The notes: generated by a model not told the origin, from the sequence alone. A stretch of 64,000 nt of DNA from Fontibacterium temperatum (GCA_964203055.1 CAXNKS010000001.1:248001-312000); one strand, 5' to 3'. Counted from the first letter of the stretch, positions 26,268 to 36,628 are shown. Made by a program: numbers and translations.

Positions 26268-29200
26268 AAGAAAAGATATAAAATCAATTTTAGTTATTGG
26301 AGCCGGACCTATAATTATTGGTCAAGCATGTGAATTTGATTATTCAGGAACTCAAGCATGCAAAGCACTAAGATCTGATGGTTATAGAATTATTCTAATC
26401 AACTCAAATCCAGCAACTATTATGACTGACCCTGATGTTGCTGACAAAACTTATATTGAACCTATTACCACTGAAATTATAGAAGAGATTATTAAAAAAG
26501 AAAAACCTGATGCGATATTGCCAACTATGGGAGGTCAAACCGCACTTAATGCTGCTATGGCACTTAAGAAGGAAGGAATTTTAAAAAAATATAATATTGA
26601 ATTAATAGGTGCTAATTCTGAAGCTATAGAAAACGCTGAAGACAGGGAAAAATTTAAAAAAAATATGACCGACATTGGTCTTGAGTGTGCAAAATCTATA
26701 ATTTGTAGATCAATTGAAGATGCAAAGAAAAGTTTAAAATCAATTGGCCTGCCAGCAATTATCAGGCCTTCTTTTACTCTTGGGGGGTCTGGAGGTGGTA
26801 TTGCTTATACTGAAGAAGAGTACTTAAAAATTATAGCAAATGGTCTTGATCTTTCTCCAACAAAAGAAGTTTTAATAGAAGAATCTCTGTTGGGATGGAA
26901 AGAATTTGAAATGGAAGTAGTTAGAGATAAAAACGATAATTGTATAATTATTTGCTCCATTGAAAATGTTGACCCAATGGGAATTCATACCGGCGACTCT
27001 ATTACTGTAGCTCCTGCATTAACTTTGACTGATAAAGAATATCAGATCATGAGAGATGCTTCATTTAAATGTATTAGAAAAATTGGAGTTGAAACAGGAG
27101 GTTCTAATGTTCAATTCGCAATCAATCCAAAAAATGGAAGAATGATTATTATTGAAATGAATCCAAGGGTTTCTAGATCCTCTGCATTAGCTTCAAAAGC
27201 AACTGGGTTTCCAATAGCAAAAGTGGCTGCAAAACTTGCTGTTGGTTATACTTTGGATGAATTAAAGAATGAAATCACAGGAACAACCCCTGCCTCGTTC
27301 GAGCCAACTATTGATTATGTGGTTACTAAAATTCCACGATTTGCATTTGAAAAATTCAAAAATACTGAGGCAATACTAGGAACAGCAATGAAGTCTGTTG
27401 GTGAGGTGATGTCTATCGGAGGAAACTTTAAAGAGTCCGTTCAGAAAGCATTGGGTTCCTTGGAAATTGGACTTGATGGATTTGATCAGAACGAAGAAAT
27501 AGATATGAAGGATTTAAAGAAGAAACTTATAGAGAGAACCCCTCAAAAAATACTTTATGTAGCAGAGGCTTTTAGAAGAGATCTAAAACTAGACGAAATC
27601 TATGATATGACAAAAATAGATAAATGGTTTTTAGAACAAATACAGGAACTGGTTATTGTAGAAAATCAAATTAAAGATGAGGATGTTTTAAATAATAAAG
27701 AAAAACTCCAATATATTAAATCAATCGGTTTTTCAGATAAAAAAATTGCAAAAATTTTAAAAATAAAAAGCAATGAAGTCAGGTCCGCTAGGAATAAATT
27801 TAAAATTCATCCTATATATAAAAAAATTGATACATGCGCTGGAGAGTTTGAATCTAAAACTCCTTATATGTACTCTACTTATGGAAGTAGCGATCTAAGT
27901 ACTTGCGAATCTGAGCCAACAAACAAAAAAAAGGTTATTATTTTAGGTAGCGGACCAAATAGAATAGGACAAGGAGTAGAATTTGATTACTGCTGTTGTC
28001 AGGCAAGTTATGCATTAAAAGAAGTTAATTATGAGACCATTATGATTAACTGTAATCCTGAAACAGTCTCAACCGATTATGATACGAGTGATAGATTATA
28101 TTTTGAGCCTTTGACTGAGGAGCATGTAATTGAAATTATTAATAAAGAAAAAAGCAACGGTTCTCTTTTTGGCGTTATAGTTCAGTTTGGTGGTCAAACT
28201 CCATTAAAACTTGCAAAATTTATTCATGAAAATAATATTCCAATCTTAGGTACTCAACTTGAATCTATTGATCTTGCTGAGGATAGAGAAAAATTTAAAA
28301 ATTTTGTAATCAAAGAAGAATTGCTTCAGGCAGAAAGTGGACTTGCAAGAACTGAGGCTGAAGCGCTTGAAATCGCAAAAAAAATAAATTTCCCGATAGT
28401 AATTAGACCTTCATATGTTTTGGGCGGTAGAGCTATGGAAATTGTATACGATGAAGATCATCTTAAAAAATATATAAAAGAAGCAGTTAAAGTTTCAGGA
28501 AAAGATCCTGTTCTAATAGATAAATTTATTAACGATGCAATTGAAGTTGATGTTGATGCTATTTGTGATGGCAAAGATGTTTTTATTGCAGGCATAATGG
28601 AACATATTGAAGAAGCAGGAATTCACTCTGGAGATTCTGCATGTTGTATTCCTCCGTATTCATTAAAACAAAATATTATCGATGAAATATCAAAACAAAC
28701 AAAGAAGATTGCCTTTGGTTTAAAAGTATTAGGACTTTTAAATATTCAATTTGCTGTAAAAGATGATCGAGTTTATGTTTTAGAAGTGAATCCAAGGGCC
28801 AGCAGAACCGTTCCTTTTGTAGCGAAATCTATTGGAGTTCCTGTTGCAAAAATTGCAACAAAAGTAATGACGGGCTTAAAATTAAAAGATCTAAATTTAA
28901 ATAAAAAAAATCATAAATTATATTCTGTCAAAGAAGCTGTATTTCCTTTTAATAAATTTCCAAATGTAGATACCTTGTTAGGACCTGAGATGAAATCAAC
29001 AGGAGAAGTTATGGGAATTGATAAAACATTTGGTCTTGCTTTTGCAAAAAGTCAATTTGCAACCGGTAATAAAATTCCAAAATCTGGCGTTGCTTTCTTG
29101 TCTGTTAAAAAAGATGATAGAAAACATATTCTTAAAATTGCACAAGAACTAAAAAAATCAGGATTTGATATTATTGGAACTTCTGGAACTTCTGATTTTT

Positions 29201-29475
29201 TAAATTCATCAGGAGTTGAATGTAAAAAAATTAATAAAGTTATAGAGGGAAAACCTCATATTGAAGATTCTCTTAACGCTAAAAAAATTGCTTTAGTTAT
29301 AAATACATCTCAAGGTAAGCAATCTATAAAAGACTCTTTCTCTCTTAGAAGAGCGGCTCTTACAAGTGGTACTCCTTACTACACAACTATTGCTGGAGCC
29401 AATGCAATTACTGAAGCTATTAAATCTTTAAAGAATTATAAATTTGAAGTTCTTGCTTTGCAGGATATAAATTAA
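26260..29475 (+). CDS. carB: Carbamoyl-phosphate synthase large subunit
   Basis: Synthesises carbamoyl phosphate from bicarbonate, ammonia and two ATP. The 1071 residues contain the two expected duplicated ATP-grasp halves, each with a pre-domain (VIGAGPIIIGQACEFDYSGT near 12; ILGSGPNRIGQGVEFDYCCC near 565) and its own IEMNPRVSRSSALASKATG / LEVNPRASRTVPFVAKSIG metal loop. A C-terminal MGS-like allosteric domain (IIGTSGTSDFLNSSG) follows. Full length; translationally coupled to carA. Confidence 0.98.
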   Translation: MPKRKDIKSILVIGAGPIIIGQACEFDYSGTQACKALRSDGYRIILINSNPATIMTDPDVADKTYIEPITTEIIEEIIKKEKPDAILPTMGGQTALNAAMALKKEGILKKYNIELIGANSEAIENAEDREKFKKNMTDIGLECAKSIICRSIEDAKKSLKSIGLPAIIRPSFTLGGSGGGIAYTEEEYLKIIANGLDLSPTKEVLIEESLLGWKEFEMEVVRDKNDNCIIICSIENVDPMGIHTGDSITVAPALTLTDKEYQIMRDASFKCIRKIGVETGGSNVQFAINPKNGRMIIIEMNPRVSRSSALASKATGFPIAKVAAKLAVGYTLDELKNEITGTTPASFEPTIDYVVTKIPRFAFEKFKNTEAILGTAMKSVGEVMSIGGNFKESVQKALGSLEIGLDGFDQNEEIDMKDLKKKLIERTPQKILYVAEAFRRDLKLDEIYDMTKIDKWFLEQIQELVIVENQIKDEDVLNNKEKLQYIKSIGFSDKKIAKILKIKSNEVRSARNKFKIHPIYKKIDTCAGEFESKTPYMYSTYGSSDLSTCESEPTNKKKVIILGSGPNRIGQGVEFDYCCCQASYALKEVNYETIMINCNPETVSTDYDTSDRLYFEPLTEEHVIEIINKEKSNGSLFGVIVQFGGQTPLKLAKFIHENNIPILGTQLESIDLAEDREKFKNFVIKEELLQAESGLARTEAEALEIAKKINFPIVIRPSYVLGGRAMEIVYDEDHLKKYIKEAVKVSGKDPVLIDKFINDAIEVDVDAICDGKDVFIAGIMEHIEEAGIHSGDSACCIPPYSLKQNIIDEISKQTKKIAFGLKVLGLLNIQFAVKDDRVYVLEVNPRASRTVPFVAKSIGVPVAKIATKVMTGLKLKDLNLNKKNHKLYSVKEAVFPFNKFPNVDTLLGPEMKSTGEVMGIDKTFGLAFAKSQFATGNKIPKSGVAFLSVKKDDRKHILKIAQELKKSGFDIIGTSGTSDFLNSSGVECKKINKVIEGKPHIEDSLNAKKIALVINTSQGKQSIKDSFSLRRAALTSGTPYYTTIAGANAITEAIKSLKNYKFEVLALQDIN

Positions 29476-30128
29476 TTAACTTTCCAATCAGTTTCAAAAG
29501 TTACATAATTTACTTGAAGACATCTTCTGTCTCTTTTAATTTCTTTTTTTTCCAATCCATGCCAAGTGTCAGGACCACTTGTAAAAGCATATCCATAATT
29601 ATTCCTATAAGGCACAGTTTTTACTAACTTTAAATTCTTATCATAAAAATCTGTACCTAATTCTTCAGATTCATAATTATCTGGATTTGCAAATAACAGA
29701 CATGACATTAATTTTTCTTTAATATCGCAATGAGGCTTAAGCCAAAAACCAACTCTATCAGCAATGATTTCAACTCGTACATAAGCTTTGCTTAAATCTT
29801 TTTTAATTTTTGAGCCAATATATTTAGCTGTTTCCATTCTGCATAATTCATCAATAAATTTTTTTAAATGTGGATAGTCTTTATAATTATCTTTTGTGAC
29901 AAACTCTCTTATCTTTCCTGCTTTGCCTCCCGTAGGATCTCCAGATCTATATGACCCTGCACCACCATCTACCGCTCTAGTGCCATCAAAGTCGATTTTA
30001 ATTTCTGGAACCTTCGCTTCGCAGATTTCTTTTATTTGCTCTTCAGTTAAGGGCTCTGTTAACTCCCAGTGATCAAATGGATAGTTCGAATGAGCTGACT
30101 TATTTTGAAACGATTTTAAAAAACTCAT
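29472..30128 (-). CDS. 2-oxoglutarate/Fe(II)-dependent oxygenase-like protein
   Basis: A 218-residue protein with the layout of a 2OG-Fe(II) dioxygenase: candidate iron ligands His133 and Asp135 in WLKPHCDIKEK, distal His190 in PDTWHGLEKK, and a 2OG-binding Arg at 201 or 202. The substrate is unknown. It ends inside the last bases of carB (convergent, 4-base overlap) and lies 5 bases after the ELM1-family gene, with which it probably shares a transcript. The fold assignment comes from motifs, not from a search. Confidence 0.7.
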   Translation of the reverse strand: MSFLKSFQNKSAHSNYPFDHWELTEPLTEEQIKEICEAKVPEIKIDFDGTRAVDGGAGSYRSGDPTGGKAGKIREFVTKDNYKDYPHLKKFIDELCRMETAKYIGSKIKKDLSKAYVRVEIIADRVGFWLKPHCDIKEKLMSCLLFANPDNYESEELGTDFYDKNLKLVKTVPYRNNYGYAFTSGPDTWHGLEKKEIKRDRRCLQVNYVTFETDWKVN

Positions 30129-30133
30129 TAATA

Positions 30134-31078
30134 TTAATTTAACCTTTCTTTTATTATTCTCGCAATACGTTTTGTCTCATCTAATTCTGGATAACTCCAA
30201 TTATCAATATTTTCTCCTAAAAATTTGATAATCCCTTTTTCTCTAAAACTATTAAGAAAATACTCAAATCTGTTATTTCTTCTCTTGGCCTTCATTTTAG
30301 CCACAAATATTGGCTTTTGTGTGATCGCACACTCAGAAATCATTGAAGTAGAATCGCAAGTTACAATAATTGTTTTCGATAATTTAAGAGCTGATAAATA
30401 AAATTCTTTACTAACAAAATCAATAATAACTGCTGAATCTAAAAAAAACTTTTTAGCGAAATCAATAATGTTGTCTGGTGTTCTTCTTGATCTAACAAGA
30501 ATTAATTTAAAATTCTTATCTAAAAAATTATCTTTTATTAATAAAAAAATATTTCCAAGATCAATCTCGTTAAAATCATAATACCTATTGGGACCTCCCA
30601 AGATTAAAGAAACAATCTTATCATTTTCAGACAGATTATATTTTGAGAAAACATTACTACTATTATCGATCTCTTGTTTAGTAATATAATGAAGAGCACC
30701 AAATGTATTTAATACATTGCCCCCTTTTATTTGGTCATGTTCTGGAGCAACAATTAAATCAAAATTTGAAAAGTTTATCTTGGGGTTCTGAATATGAATA
30801 TTGAATAAATTTTTATTATTTCTTTTTAAAAACAAAGAAGAAATGATGCTATTTTTTCCACATGAAATAAGGACTTGATTCTCTATTTGATCTGGAATTT
30901 TTCCATCAATAACAGATTTGCTAACGGGAACTAAGTTTATGGGAAAGTATTTCCAAGGTTTTTTCAAATTTACGAAACAATGATTAAAATCTAATTTTAA
31001 AGCTTTTGCTAAGCCTTCTGCTTGACTCACCATACCATGAGCGCCTTCGGTTAATAATAATGCTCTAAAATATCTCAT
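30134..31078 (-). CDS. ELM1/GtrOC1-like (mitochondrial fission ELM1 family) protein
   Basis: A 314-residue protein resembling the bacterial relatives of plant ELM1, a glycosyltransferase-like Rossmann family of unknown reaction. Features are the N-terminal GAHGMVSQAEGLAKAL, VLISCGKNSI, NIHIQNPKI, FDLIVAPEHDQIKGGNVL and SLILGGPNRYYDF, then a C-terminal segment TCDSTSMISECAITQKPIFV that looks like a nucleotide-sugar site. In alphaproteobacteria such proteins are often near envelope genes; here the neighbour is a 2OG oxygenase. A role in envelope glycan work is a guess. Confidence 0.8.
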   Translation of the reverse strand: MRYFRALLLTEGAHGMVSQAEGLAKALKLDFNHCFVNLKKPWKYFPINLVPVSKSVIDGKIPDQIENQVLISCGKNSIISSLFLKRNNKNLFNIHIQNPKINFSNFDLIVAPEHDQIKGGNVLNTFGALHYITKQEIDNSSNVFSKYNLSENDKIVSLILGGPNRYYDFNEIDLGNIFLLIKDNFLDKNFKLILVRSRRTPDNIIDFAKKFFLDSAVIIDFVSKEFYLSALKLSKTIIVTCDSTSMISECAITQKPIFVAKMKAKRRNNRFEYFLNSFREKGIIKFLGENIDNWSYPELDETKRIARIIKERLN

Positions 31079-31125
31079 TGTTTAAAATGATAATTAATTA
31101 TAAATACTATTAATTAAAATCTACA

Positions 31126-32067
31126 ATGAATATCAATAAAATAAATAAAGTAATTATTATTGGATCCGGTCCTGCGGGATATACAGCGGCAATTTATGCT
31201 GCGAGAGCAATGCTTGAGCCAGTTTTAATTGCAGGTTCACAACCAGGTGGTCAATTAACGATCACTAATGATGTTGAAAATTTTCCTGGATTTGCAGATG
31301 TAATACAAGGTCCTTGGTTAATGGAACAAATGAAAGAGCAGGCATTAAAGGTTGGGACAAAATTTATTGAAGATCATATTTCTACAGTTAATTTTAATAA
31401 AAAACCCTTTGAAATAATTGGAGACTCTGGAACTCATTATTTTGCTGAAAGCGTTATTATTTCAACTGGCGCACAGGCAAGATGGTTAAATTTAGAATCT
31501 GAGGAAAAATATAAAGGATTTGGTGTTTCTGCTTGTGCAACTTGCGACGGATTCTTTTATAAAAATAAAGATGTTGTTGTTGTAGGTGGTGGAAATTCTG
31601 CAGTTGAAGAGTCTTTATTTCTTACAAATTTTGCAAAAAAAATAACACTTGTTCATAGAAAAAGTGAATTAAGAGCAGAAAAATTATTACAAAAGAAATT
31701 ATTTTCTCATCCTAAAATTAATGTAATTTGGGATAGTGTTGTTTCAGAAATTATTGGAACGGAAAACCCTAAAGGGGTAACTGCTGTTAAATTAAAAAAT
31801 ATCAAAACAAATACGGTCACAGAGCTGCAAACACACGGTCTTTTTGTTGCAATCGGACATGATCCAGCGACAGCTATGTTTAAAGAACAAATTAATATGG
31901 ATAGTAGCGGCTACATCATAACTCAACCTGACTCTACAAAGACTAATATACCTGGAGTATTTGCTGCAGGAGATGTGAAAGATAAACTGTACCGACAAGC
32001 TGTTACAGCTGCTGGAATGGGATGTATGGCTGCTCTTGAATCTGAAAAATATCTATCTAATCACTAA
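31126..32067 (+). CDS. trxB: Thioredoxin-disulfide reductase
   Basis: Flavoenzyme passing electrons from NADPH to thioredoxin. The 313 residues have the FAD loop IIGSGPAGYTAAIYAARA (11-28), the redox-active CATC (Cys137, Cys140), the NADPH loop VVVGGGNSAVEE near 150 and the C-terminal FAD segment GVFAAGDVKDKLYRQAVTAA. Normal length. It diverges from the ELM1-family gene (47-base gap) and ends 2 bases from the convergent aminotransferase. Confidence 0.97.
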   Translation: MNINKINKVIIIGSGPAGYTAAIYAARAMLEPVLIAGSQPGGQLTITNDVENFPGFADVIQGPWLMEQMKEQALKVGTKFIEDHISTVNFNKKPFEIIGDSGTHYFAESVIISTGAQARWLNLESEEKYKGFGVSACATCDGFFYKNKDVVVVGGGNSAVEESLFLTNFAKKITLVHRKSELRAEKLLQKKLFSHPKINVIWDSVVSEIIGTENPKGVTAVKLKNIKTNTVTELQTHGLFVAIGHDPATAMFKEQINMDSSGYIITQPDSTKTNIPGVFAAGDVKDKLYRQAVTAAGMGCMAALESEKYLSNH

Positions 32068-32069
32068 GA

Positions 32070-33290
32070 CTACTTTAAACTTTCACAAAAAGTTTTAATC
32101 TTTATTACGGCTTTTTCTAAAATCTGCATAGAAGTTGCATAAGAAATTCTAAAATAACCTTCTAGTCCAAATGCTGAACCCTGAACAATTGCAACACCCG
32201 TTTCTTCTAATAAGTAAGTTGCAAAATCTGTATCATTTTTAATAATTTTTCCACTAGATGTTTTTTTATTCATTGTTTTTTTACAATTAGGAAAAACATA
32301 AAATGCACCTTGAGGATTAACACAGGTTAATCCATTAATATTATTTAAAGCATGAACAATAAAGTCTCTTCTTTTTTTAAACTCCAAAGCTCTAGTGTTA
32401 ATAAAACTTTGATCTCCATTAAGAGCCTCGACTGCGGCAGCTTGACTAATAGAAGATGGATTAGTCGTTGATTGAGATTGGATTTTCTGCATTGCTTTTA
32501 TTAATTCTTTCGAACCAGCGGCATATCCAATTCTCCAGCCTGTCATTGCATAGGCTTTGCTTACTCCATTTATGACTATAGTTCTGTCTTTTAGAGAGTT
32601 GTCTATTTCTAAAATATTTACAAATTTTGGATCATTGGCACTTTTGACATCGTGATAGATAATATGTTCATAAATATCATCTGTTAAAATGTTAACGTGT
32701 TTATGTTTTTTTAAAACTTTTACTAACTCAGTTAATTCTGATCTTGAGTAACACATTCCGGTAGGATTAGCTGGAGAATTTAAAATAAACCACTTTGTCT
32801 TGTTTGTTATTAATTTTTCAAGTTGTTCAGCAGAAATCTTAAAATCACTTTGTTCATCACACTCTACAAATTTTGGAGTTCCACCAGCTAATAAAACAAT
32901 GTCAGGATATGAAACCCAATATGGTGCTGGAATAATAACTTCATCTCCTGGATTAATAGTTGCAAGAATGCAGTTATAAATTACCTGCTTACCTCCTGTG
33001 CCAACTGTAATATTGTCTACATCAAAAATTAAATTATTTTCTCTTTTAAATTTGCTTACAATTGCTTTTTTTAACTCTGGTGTTCCATCAACGGCTGTAT
33101 ATTTTGTTTGTCCTTCTTTAATAGCCTTAATTGCCGCAGCTTTTATATTATCCGGAGTGTCAAAATCTGGCTCTCCTGAAGCTAGCGCTATTACTTCTTT
33201 TCCGCTTTCTTTTAATAATCTGGCTTTCTGAGTAATTGCAATTGTAGGAGATTCTTTTATTCTCGATAAAGAAGTTGATAGTATAGACAT
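32070..33290 (-). CDS. aspC: Aspartate aminotransferase (class I, PLP-dependent)
   Basis: Interconverts aspartate and oxaloacetate with glutamate/2-oxoglutarate; many alphaproteobacterial members of this subgroup (AAT Ib) also take prephenate. The 406 residues show ALASGEPDFDTPDNI near 37, NSPANPTGMCYS near 172, and the PLP lysine in NGVSKAYAMTGWRIGYAAG near 240. C-terminal FRISYATS is the carboxylate-binding Arg segment. Only 23 bases separate its start from the divergent uvrB. Confidence 0.93.
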   Translation of the reverse strand: MSILSTSLSRIKESPTIAITQKARLLKESGKEVIALASGEPDFDTPDNIKAAAIKAIKEGQTKYTAVDGTPELKKAIVSKFKRENNLIFDVDNITVGTGGKQVIYNCILATINPGDEVIIPAPYWVSYPDIVLLAGGTPKFVECDEQSDFKISAEQLEKLITNKTKWFILNSPANPTGMCYSRSELTELVKVLKKHKHVNILTDDIYEHIIYHDVKSANDPKFVNILEIDNSLKDRTIVINGVSKAYAMTGWRIGYAAGSKELIKAMQKIQSQSTTNPSSISQAAAVEALNGDQSFINTRALEFKKRRDFIVHALNNINGLTCVNPQGAFYVFPNCKKTMNKKTSSGKIIKNDTDFATYLLEETGVAIVQGSAFGLEGYFRISYATSMQILEKAVIKIKTFCESLK

Positions 33291-33313
33291 CTAAATTAAT
33301 TATATTTTGGAAT

Positions 33314-35465
33314 ATGCAAAATCTTTTGGAAACTAATATATTAGAAAAATCAAATACAAAAGAACTTTCTTCAAAAAAATTAGAAGGTGGAAAAAAATTT
33401 CAACTAATAACTGAATACACTCCTGCAGGTGACCAACCTAGGGCTATTTCTTTTTTAAAAACAGAAATTAGTAAACAACAAAAAAAATCAAGTTTTGCTT
33501 GGTGTGACTGGTTCTGGAAAAACTTTTACAATGGCCAAAATTATCGAAGAATTAAATCGCCCAGCTTTAATTCTTGCTCCAAATAAAACTTTAGCTGCCC
33601 AATTATATGGTGAAATGAAAAATTTTTTCCCTAATAATGCTGTTGAATACTTTGTTTCTTATTACGATTACTACACTCCAGAAGCTTACGTTCCAAGATC
33701 GAATACTTATATAGAAAAAGAAGCTTCTATAAATGAACAGATAGATAGAATGAGACATTCGGCTACGAGATCTCTTTTGGAAAGAGATGATGTGATTATT
33801 GTTTCAAGCGTATCTTGTATTTACGGATTAGGATCTGTCGATTCTTACAGTAAAATGACTTTAATTTTTAAAAAGAATGAGAGCTATGAAAGAGATAAGA
33901 TTATTAAAGGACTTGTTGAGCTTCAATACAAAAGAAATGATCAAAATTTTTATAGGGGAACTTTTAGAGTTAGAGGAGAAAATATAGAAGTTTTTCCATC
34001 TCATTATGAAGACGAGGCATGGAGAATTACAATTGAAGATAATAAAATAACTCAGATAAAATCTTTTGATCCACTGACCGGAGCTGACAATAAAGAAATT
34101 AATTTAATAAAATTATATGGAAATAGTCACTATATCACTCCCAGACCAACAGTAGAAAAAGCAATTAAAGAAATAAAAAAAGAACTAATTGTTACTTTAG
34201 AAAAATTTAGAAATGAAAAAAAACTTTTAGAAGCACAAAGACTAGAAGAAAGAACTAGATATGATCTCGAAATGATTGAAGCTACAGGAAGTTGCGCTGG
34301 AATAGAAAATTATTCAAGATTTTTATCTGGAAGAAACCCTGGTGAACCGCCTCCAACATTATTTGAATATCTTCCTGATAATTGTTTAGTATTTGTTGAT
34401 GAAAGCCACGTTACCATTCCTCAGCTAAACGGAATGTATAAAGGAGATTATACTAGAAAAAAAACTTTATCCGATTACGGTTTTAGACTTCCTTCTTGTA
34501 TGGACAATAGACCATTAAAATTTGAAGAATGGGATATGATGAGACCTCAAACAGTTTTTGTTTCTGCAACACCAAGTGAATGGGAGTTAAAACAAAGCAA
34601 AGGTGTTTTTGCAGAGCAAATTATAAGGCCAACTGGACTTATAGATCCTCCAATTTTTATCAGACCCGCTAAAAATCAGGTGGATGATTTGTTGAATGAA
34701 TGCATTACCGTTTCTAAAAAAAACCAAAGAATATTGGTTACTACGCTTACAAAAAAAATGGCTGAAGATTTGACAGAATATCTCGACGAAAATGGAATTA
34801 AAGTTCGTTATATGCATTCTGATATTGATACGCTTGAAAGAATAGAAATTATAAGAGACTTAAGGCTTGGTGTATTTGATGTTTTGATTGGTATTAATCT
34901 TTTAAGAGAAGGATTGGACATTCCCGAGTGCGCTCTTGTTGCAATTTTAGATGCTGATAAAGAAGGTTTCTTAAGATCCGAAAGATCCTTAATACAAACT
35001 ATCGGCAGAGCGGCTAGAAATATTGACGGTAAAGTTATTTTATATGCAGATAAAGAAACAGAAAGTATTAAAAAAGCTATCAATGAAACTAATAGAAGAA
35101 GAACTAAACAAATTGAATACAATAAAAAAAATAAAATAACGGCTCAGTCTATTAAATCAAAAATTAACGACATTTTAGAGGGAGTTTTTGAGAAGGATTA
35201 TGTTACTTTTAATAATGATGTCCCTATTGGTGATAATCTTAAAAAACATTTAAAAATGCTAGAAAAAGAAATGAAAAAAGCTGCCGAAAACTTGGAATTC
35301 GAACAAGCAGCAAAAATAAGAGATGAAATAAGAAAGCTTCAAGAAAGAGAATTAGAAATTAACATGAGTACTAAAATTAAAGTTTATAACGATGATGTAA
35401 AAAAAGAATTAATAGGAAGATCAACGCAGGGCAAAGCCGGAATGATTGCAAAAAAGAAAAGATAA
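33314..35465 (+). CDS. uvrB: Excinuclease ABC subunit B (UvrB), frameshifted by one extra A
   Basis: Helicase-like damage verifier of nucleotide excision repair. The first frame holds the N-terminal FQLITEYTPAGDQPRAISFL and goes off frame at the A8 run (33480-33487). The second frame begins with LLGVTGSGKTFTMAKIIEEL (P-loop) and runs to the end with the damage-binding hairpin YYTPEAYVPRSNTYIEKEAS, helicase motifs and a C-terminal UVR motif for UvrC (LEFEQAAKIRDEIRKLQE). With seven A instead of eight the protein reads KQQKNQVLLGVTGSGKT and is about 716 residues, a normal size. uvrC lies 1.1 kb downstream. Confidence 0.95.
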
Positions 35466-35466
35466 A

Positions 35467-36222
35467 ATGAATAAAGGTATTTTAATTACAGGATCCTCTC
35501 AAAGAATTGGCAGGGAACTATGTTTATATTTTGCAAAAAAGGGGTGGAATATTGCAATTCATTTTAATAAGTCAAAAAAGCAATCTAAAGTTCTTAAAAA
35601 GGAAATAGAAAAATACGGAGTAAAATGCATTTGTATTCAGGGCAATCTTTTAAATATAAAAATAATAAAAAAAATAGTCGCTACTGCAAATAAAAATTTA
35701 GGAAGTATTAATTGTATAATTAATAACGCTTCTATTTTTAATAATGATAATATTTTAAATTTTAGCGAAAAAAGTTGGAACGAGCATATAAAAATTAATC
35801 TTTTGGCACCGGCTGCCTTTATTAAAGAATTTTCTAAAATTAAAAATTTATCTAAAAATAAATCTATTATAAATATTCTTGATCAAAGAATATTTAAACT
35901 AACTCCATATTTCTTTTCATACACTATTAGTAAAACAGGGTTGCAGACAATAACAAAAACTGCAGCTATGAAATTAGCACCAAAAATTCGAGTTAACGCA
36001 ATTGCTCCTGGTCCAGTACTTAAAAACAAAAGACAAACTGAAAAACATTTTAATAAACAATCAAAAAATACTTTGCTTGGTAAGACCGTCAAAATTGAAG
36101 ATATATGTAAGACCGCTTATCTTTTGGCAAATAGCGAAACAATCACTGGCCAAATCATTGCTGTTGATAGCGGACAGAGTCTTAATTGGAAAACCCCAGA
36201 TATGATTGGGATCAATGAATAA
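35467..36222 (+). CDS. Short-chain dehydrogenase, probable pteridine/dihydromonapterin reductase (FolM-like)
   Basis: A 251-residue SDR. The cofactor loop is TGSSQRIG (8-15), i.e. TGX3RXG rather than the common TGX3GXG; this Arg form is known from pteridine reductase PTR1 and FolM. The catalytic Ser of normal SDRs is replaced by Asp139 (INILDQR), followed by Tyr152 and Lys156 (SYTISK), again as in PTR1. It overlaps folB (dihydroneopterin aldolase) by 8 bases. Together these suggest reduction of dihydropterin/dihydrofolate. The ATG at 35467 lies just after the uvrB stop. Confidence 0.8.
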   Translation: MNKGILITGSSQRIGRELCLYFAKKGWNIAIHFNKSKKQSKVLKKEIEKYGVKCICIQGNLLNIKIIKKIVATANKNLGSINCIINNASIFNNDNILNFSEKSWNEHIKINLLAPAAFIKEFSKIKNLSKNKSIINILDQRIFKLTPYFFSYTISKTGLQTITKTAAMKLAPKIRVNAIAPGPVLKNKRQTEKHFNKQSKNTLLGKTVKIEDICKTAYLLANSETITGQIIAVDSGQSLNWKTPDMIGINE

Positions 36223-36628
36223 GAGCAATATTATAAAACTTTTTGAAGATAAAAAAAAATTAAACTCTAAAGAAATAATTTTTATTAAAAATTATGTCTG
36301 TAAAGCAATTATTGGCTACCATTCTTTTGAAAAGACTAAACCTCAAAAATTAAGATTTAATGTTGAAATCTTAAGCAAACAAAAAAAAGTAATTGATGGA
36401 AATATTAATTCAGTACTTAATTATGAAGAAATTATTAATAAAATAAATTTTTTTTTAAAGAAAAAATATAATTTTTTAGAATCTTTCGCAAATGATTTCA
36501 TTTATGAAATTTTTAAAAATAAAAATGTTCTAAATATTAAAATAAAGATTGAAAAGCTAAATATAATTAAAAATACTGAATCTGTTGGGATAGAATTCTT
36601 TAAAAAAAATGGTTATGAAAAACTTTGA
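36215..36628 (+). CDS. folB: Dihydroneopterin aldolase (FolB)
   Basis: Cleaves 7,8-dihydroneopterin to 6-hydroxymethyl-dihydropterin in folate synthesis. From the ATG at 36215 it is 137 residues with the FolB landmarks IIFIKNYVCKAIIGYHSFEK (aldolase N-terminal strand and loop), SVLNYEEIINKI and the catalytic-region FLESFANDFIYEIF, ending with the C-terminal strand IKIEKLNI. The family is short (about 120 residues); the N-terminus here is about 20 residues longer. It overlaps the SDR and uvrC. Confidence 0.88.
   Translation: MNKSNIIKLFEDKKKLNSKEIIFIKNYVCKAIIGYHSFEKTKPQKLRFNVEILSKQKKVIDGNINSVLNYEEIINKINFFLKKKYNFLESFANDFIYEIFKNKNVLNIKIKIEKLNIIKNTESVGIEFFKKNGYEKL

Noticed and set aside
33478..33490. 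Programmed ribosomal frameshifting in uvrB and the other broken genes
   Set aside because: There is no shared slippery heptamer plus pseudoknot arrangement, and unrelated genes with different contexts (GG, T7, A8) are affected.
33314..33586. A separate small gene before uvrB
   Set aside because: Its first 55 residues are the normal UvrB N-terminus; only the end is off frame.
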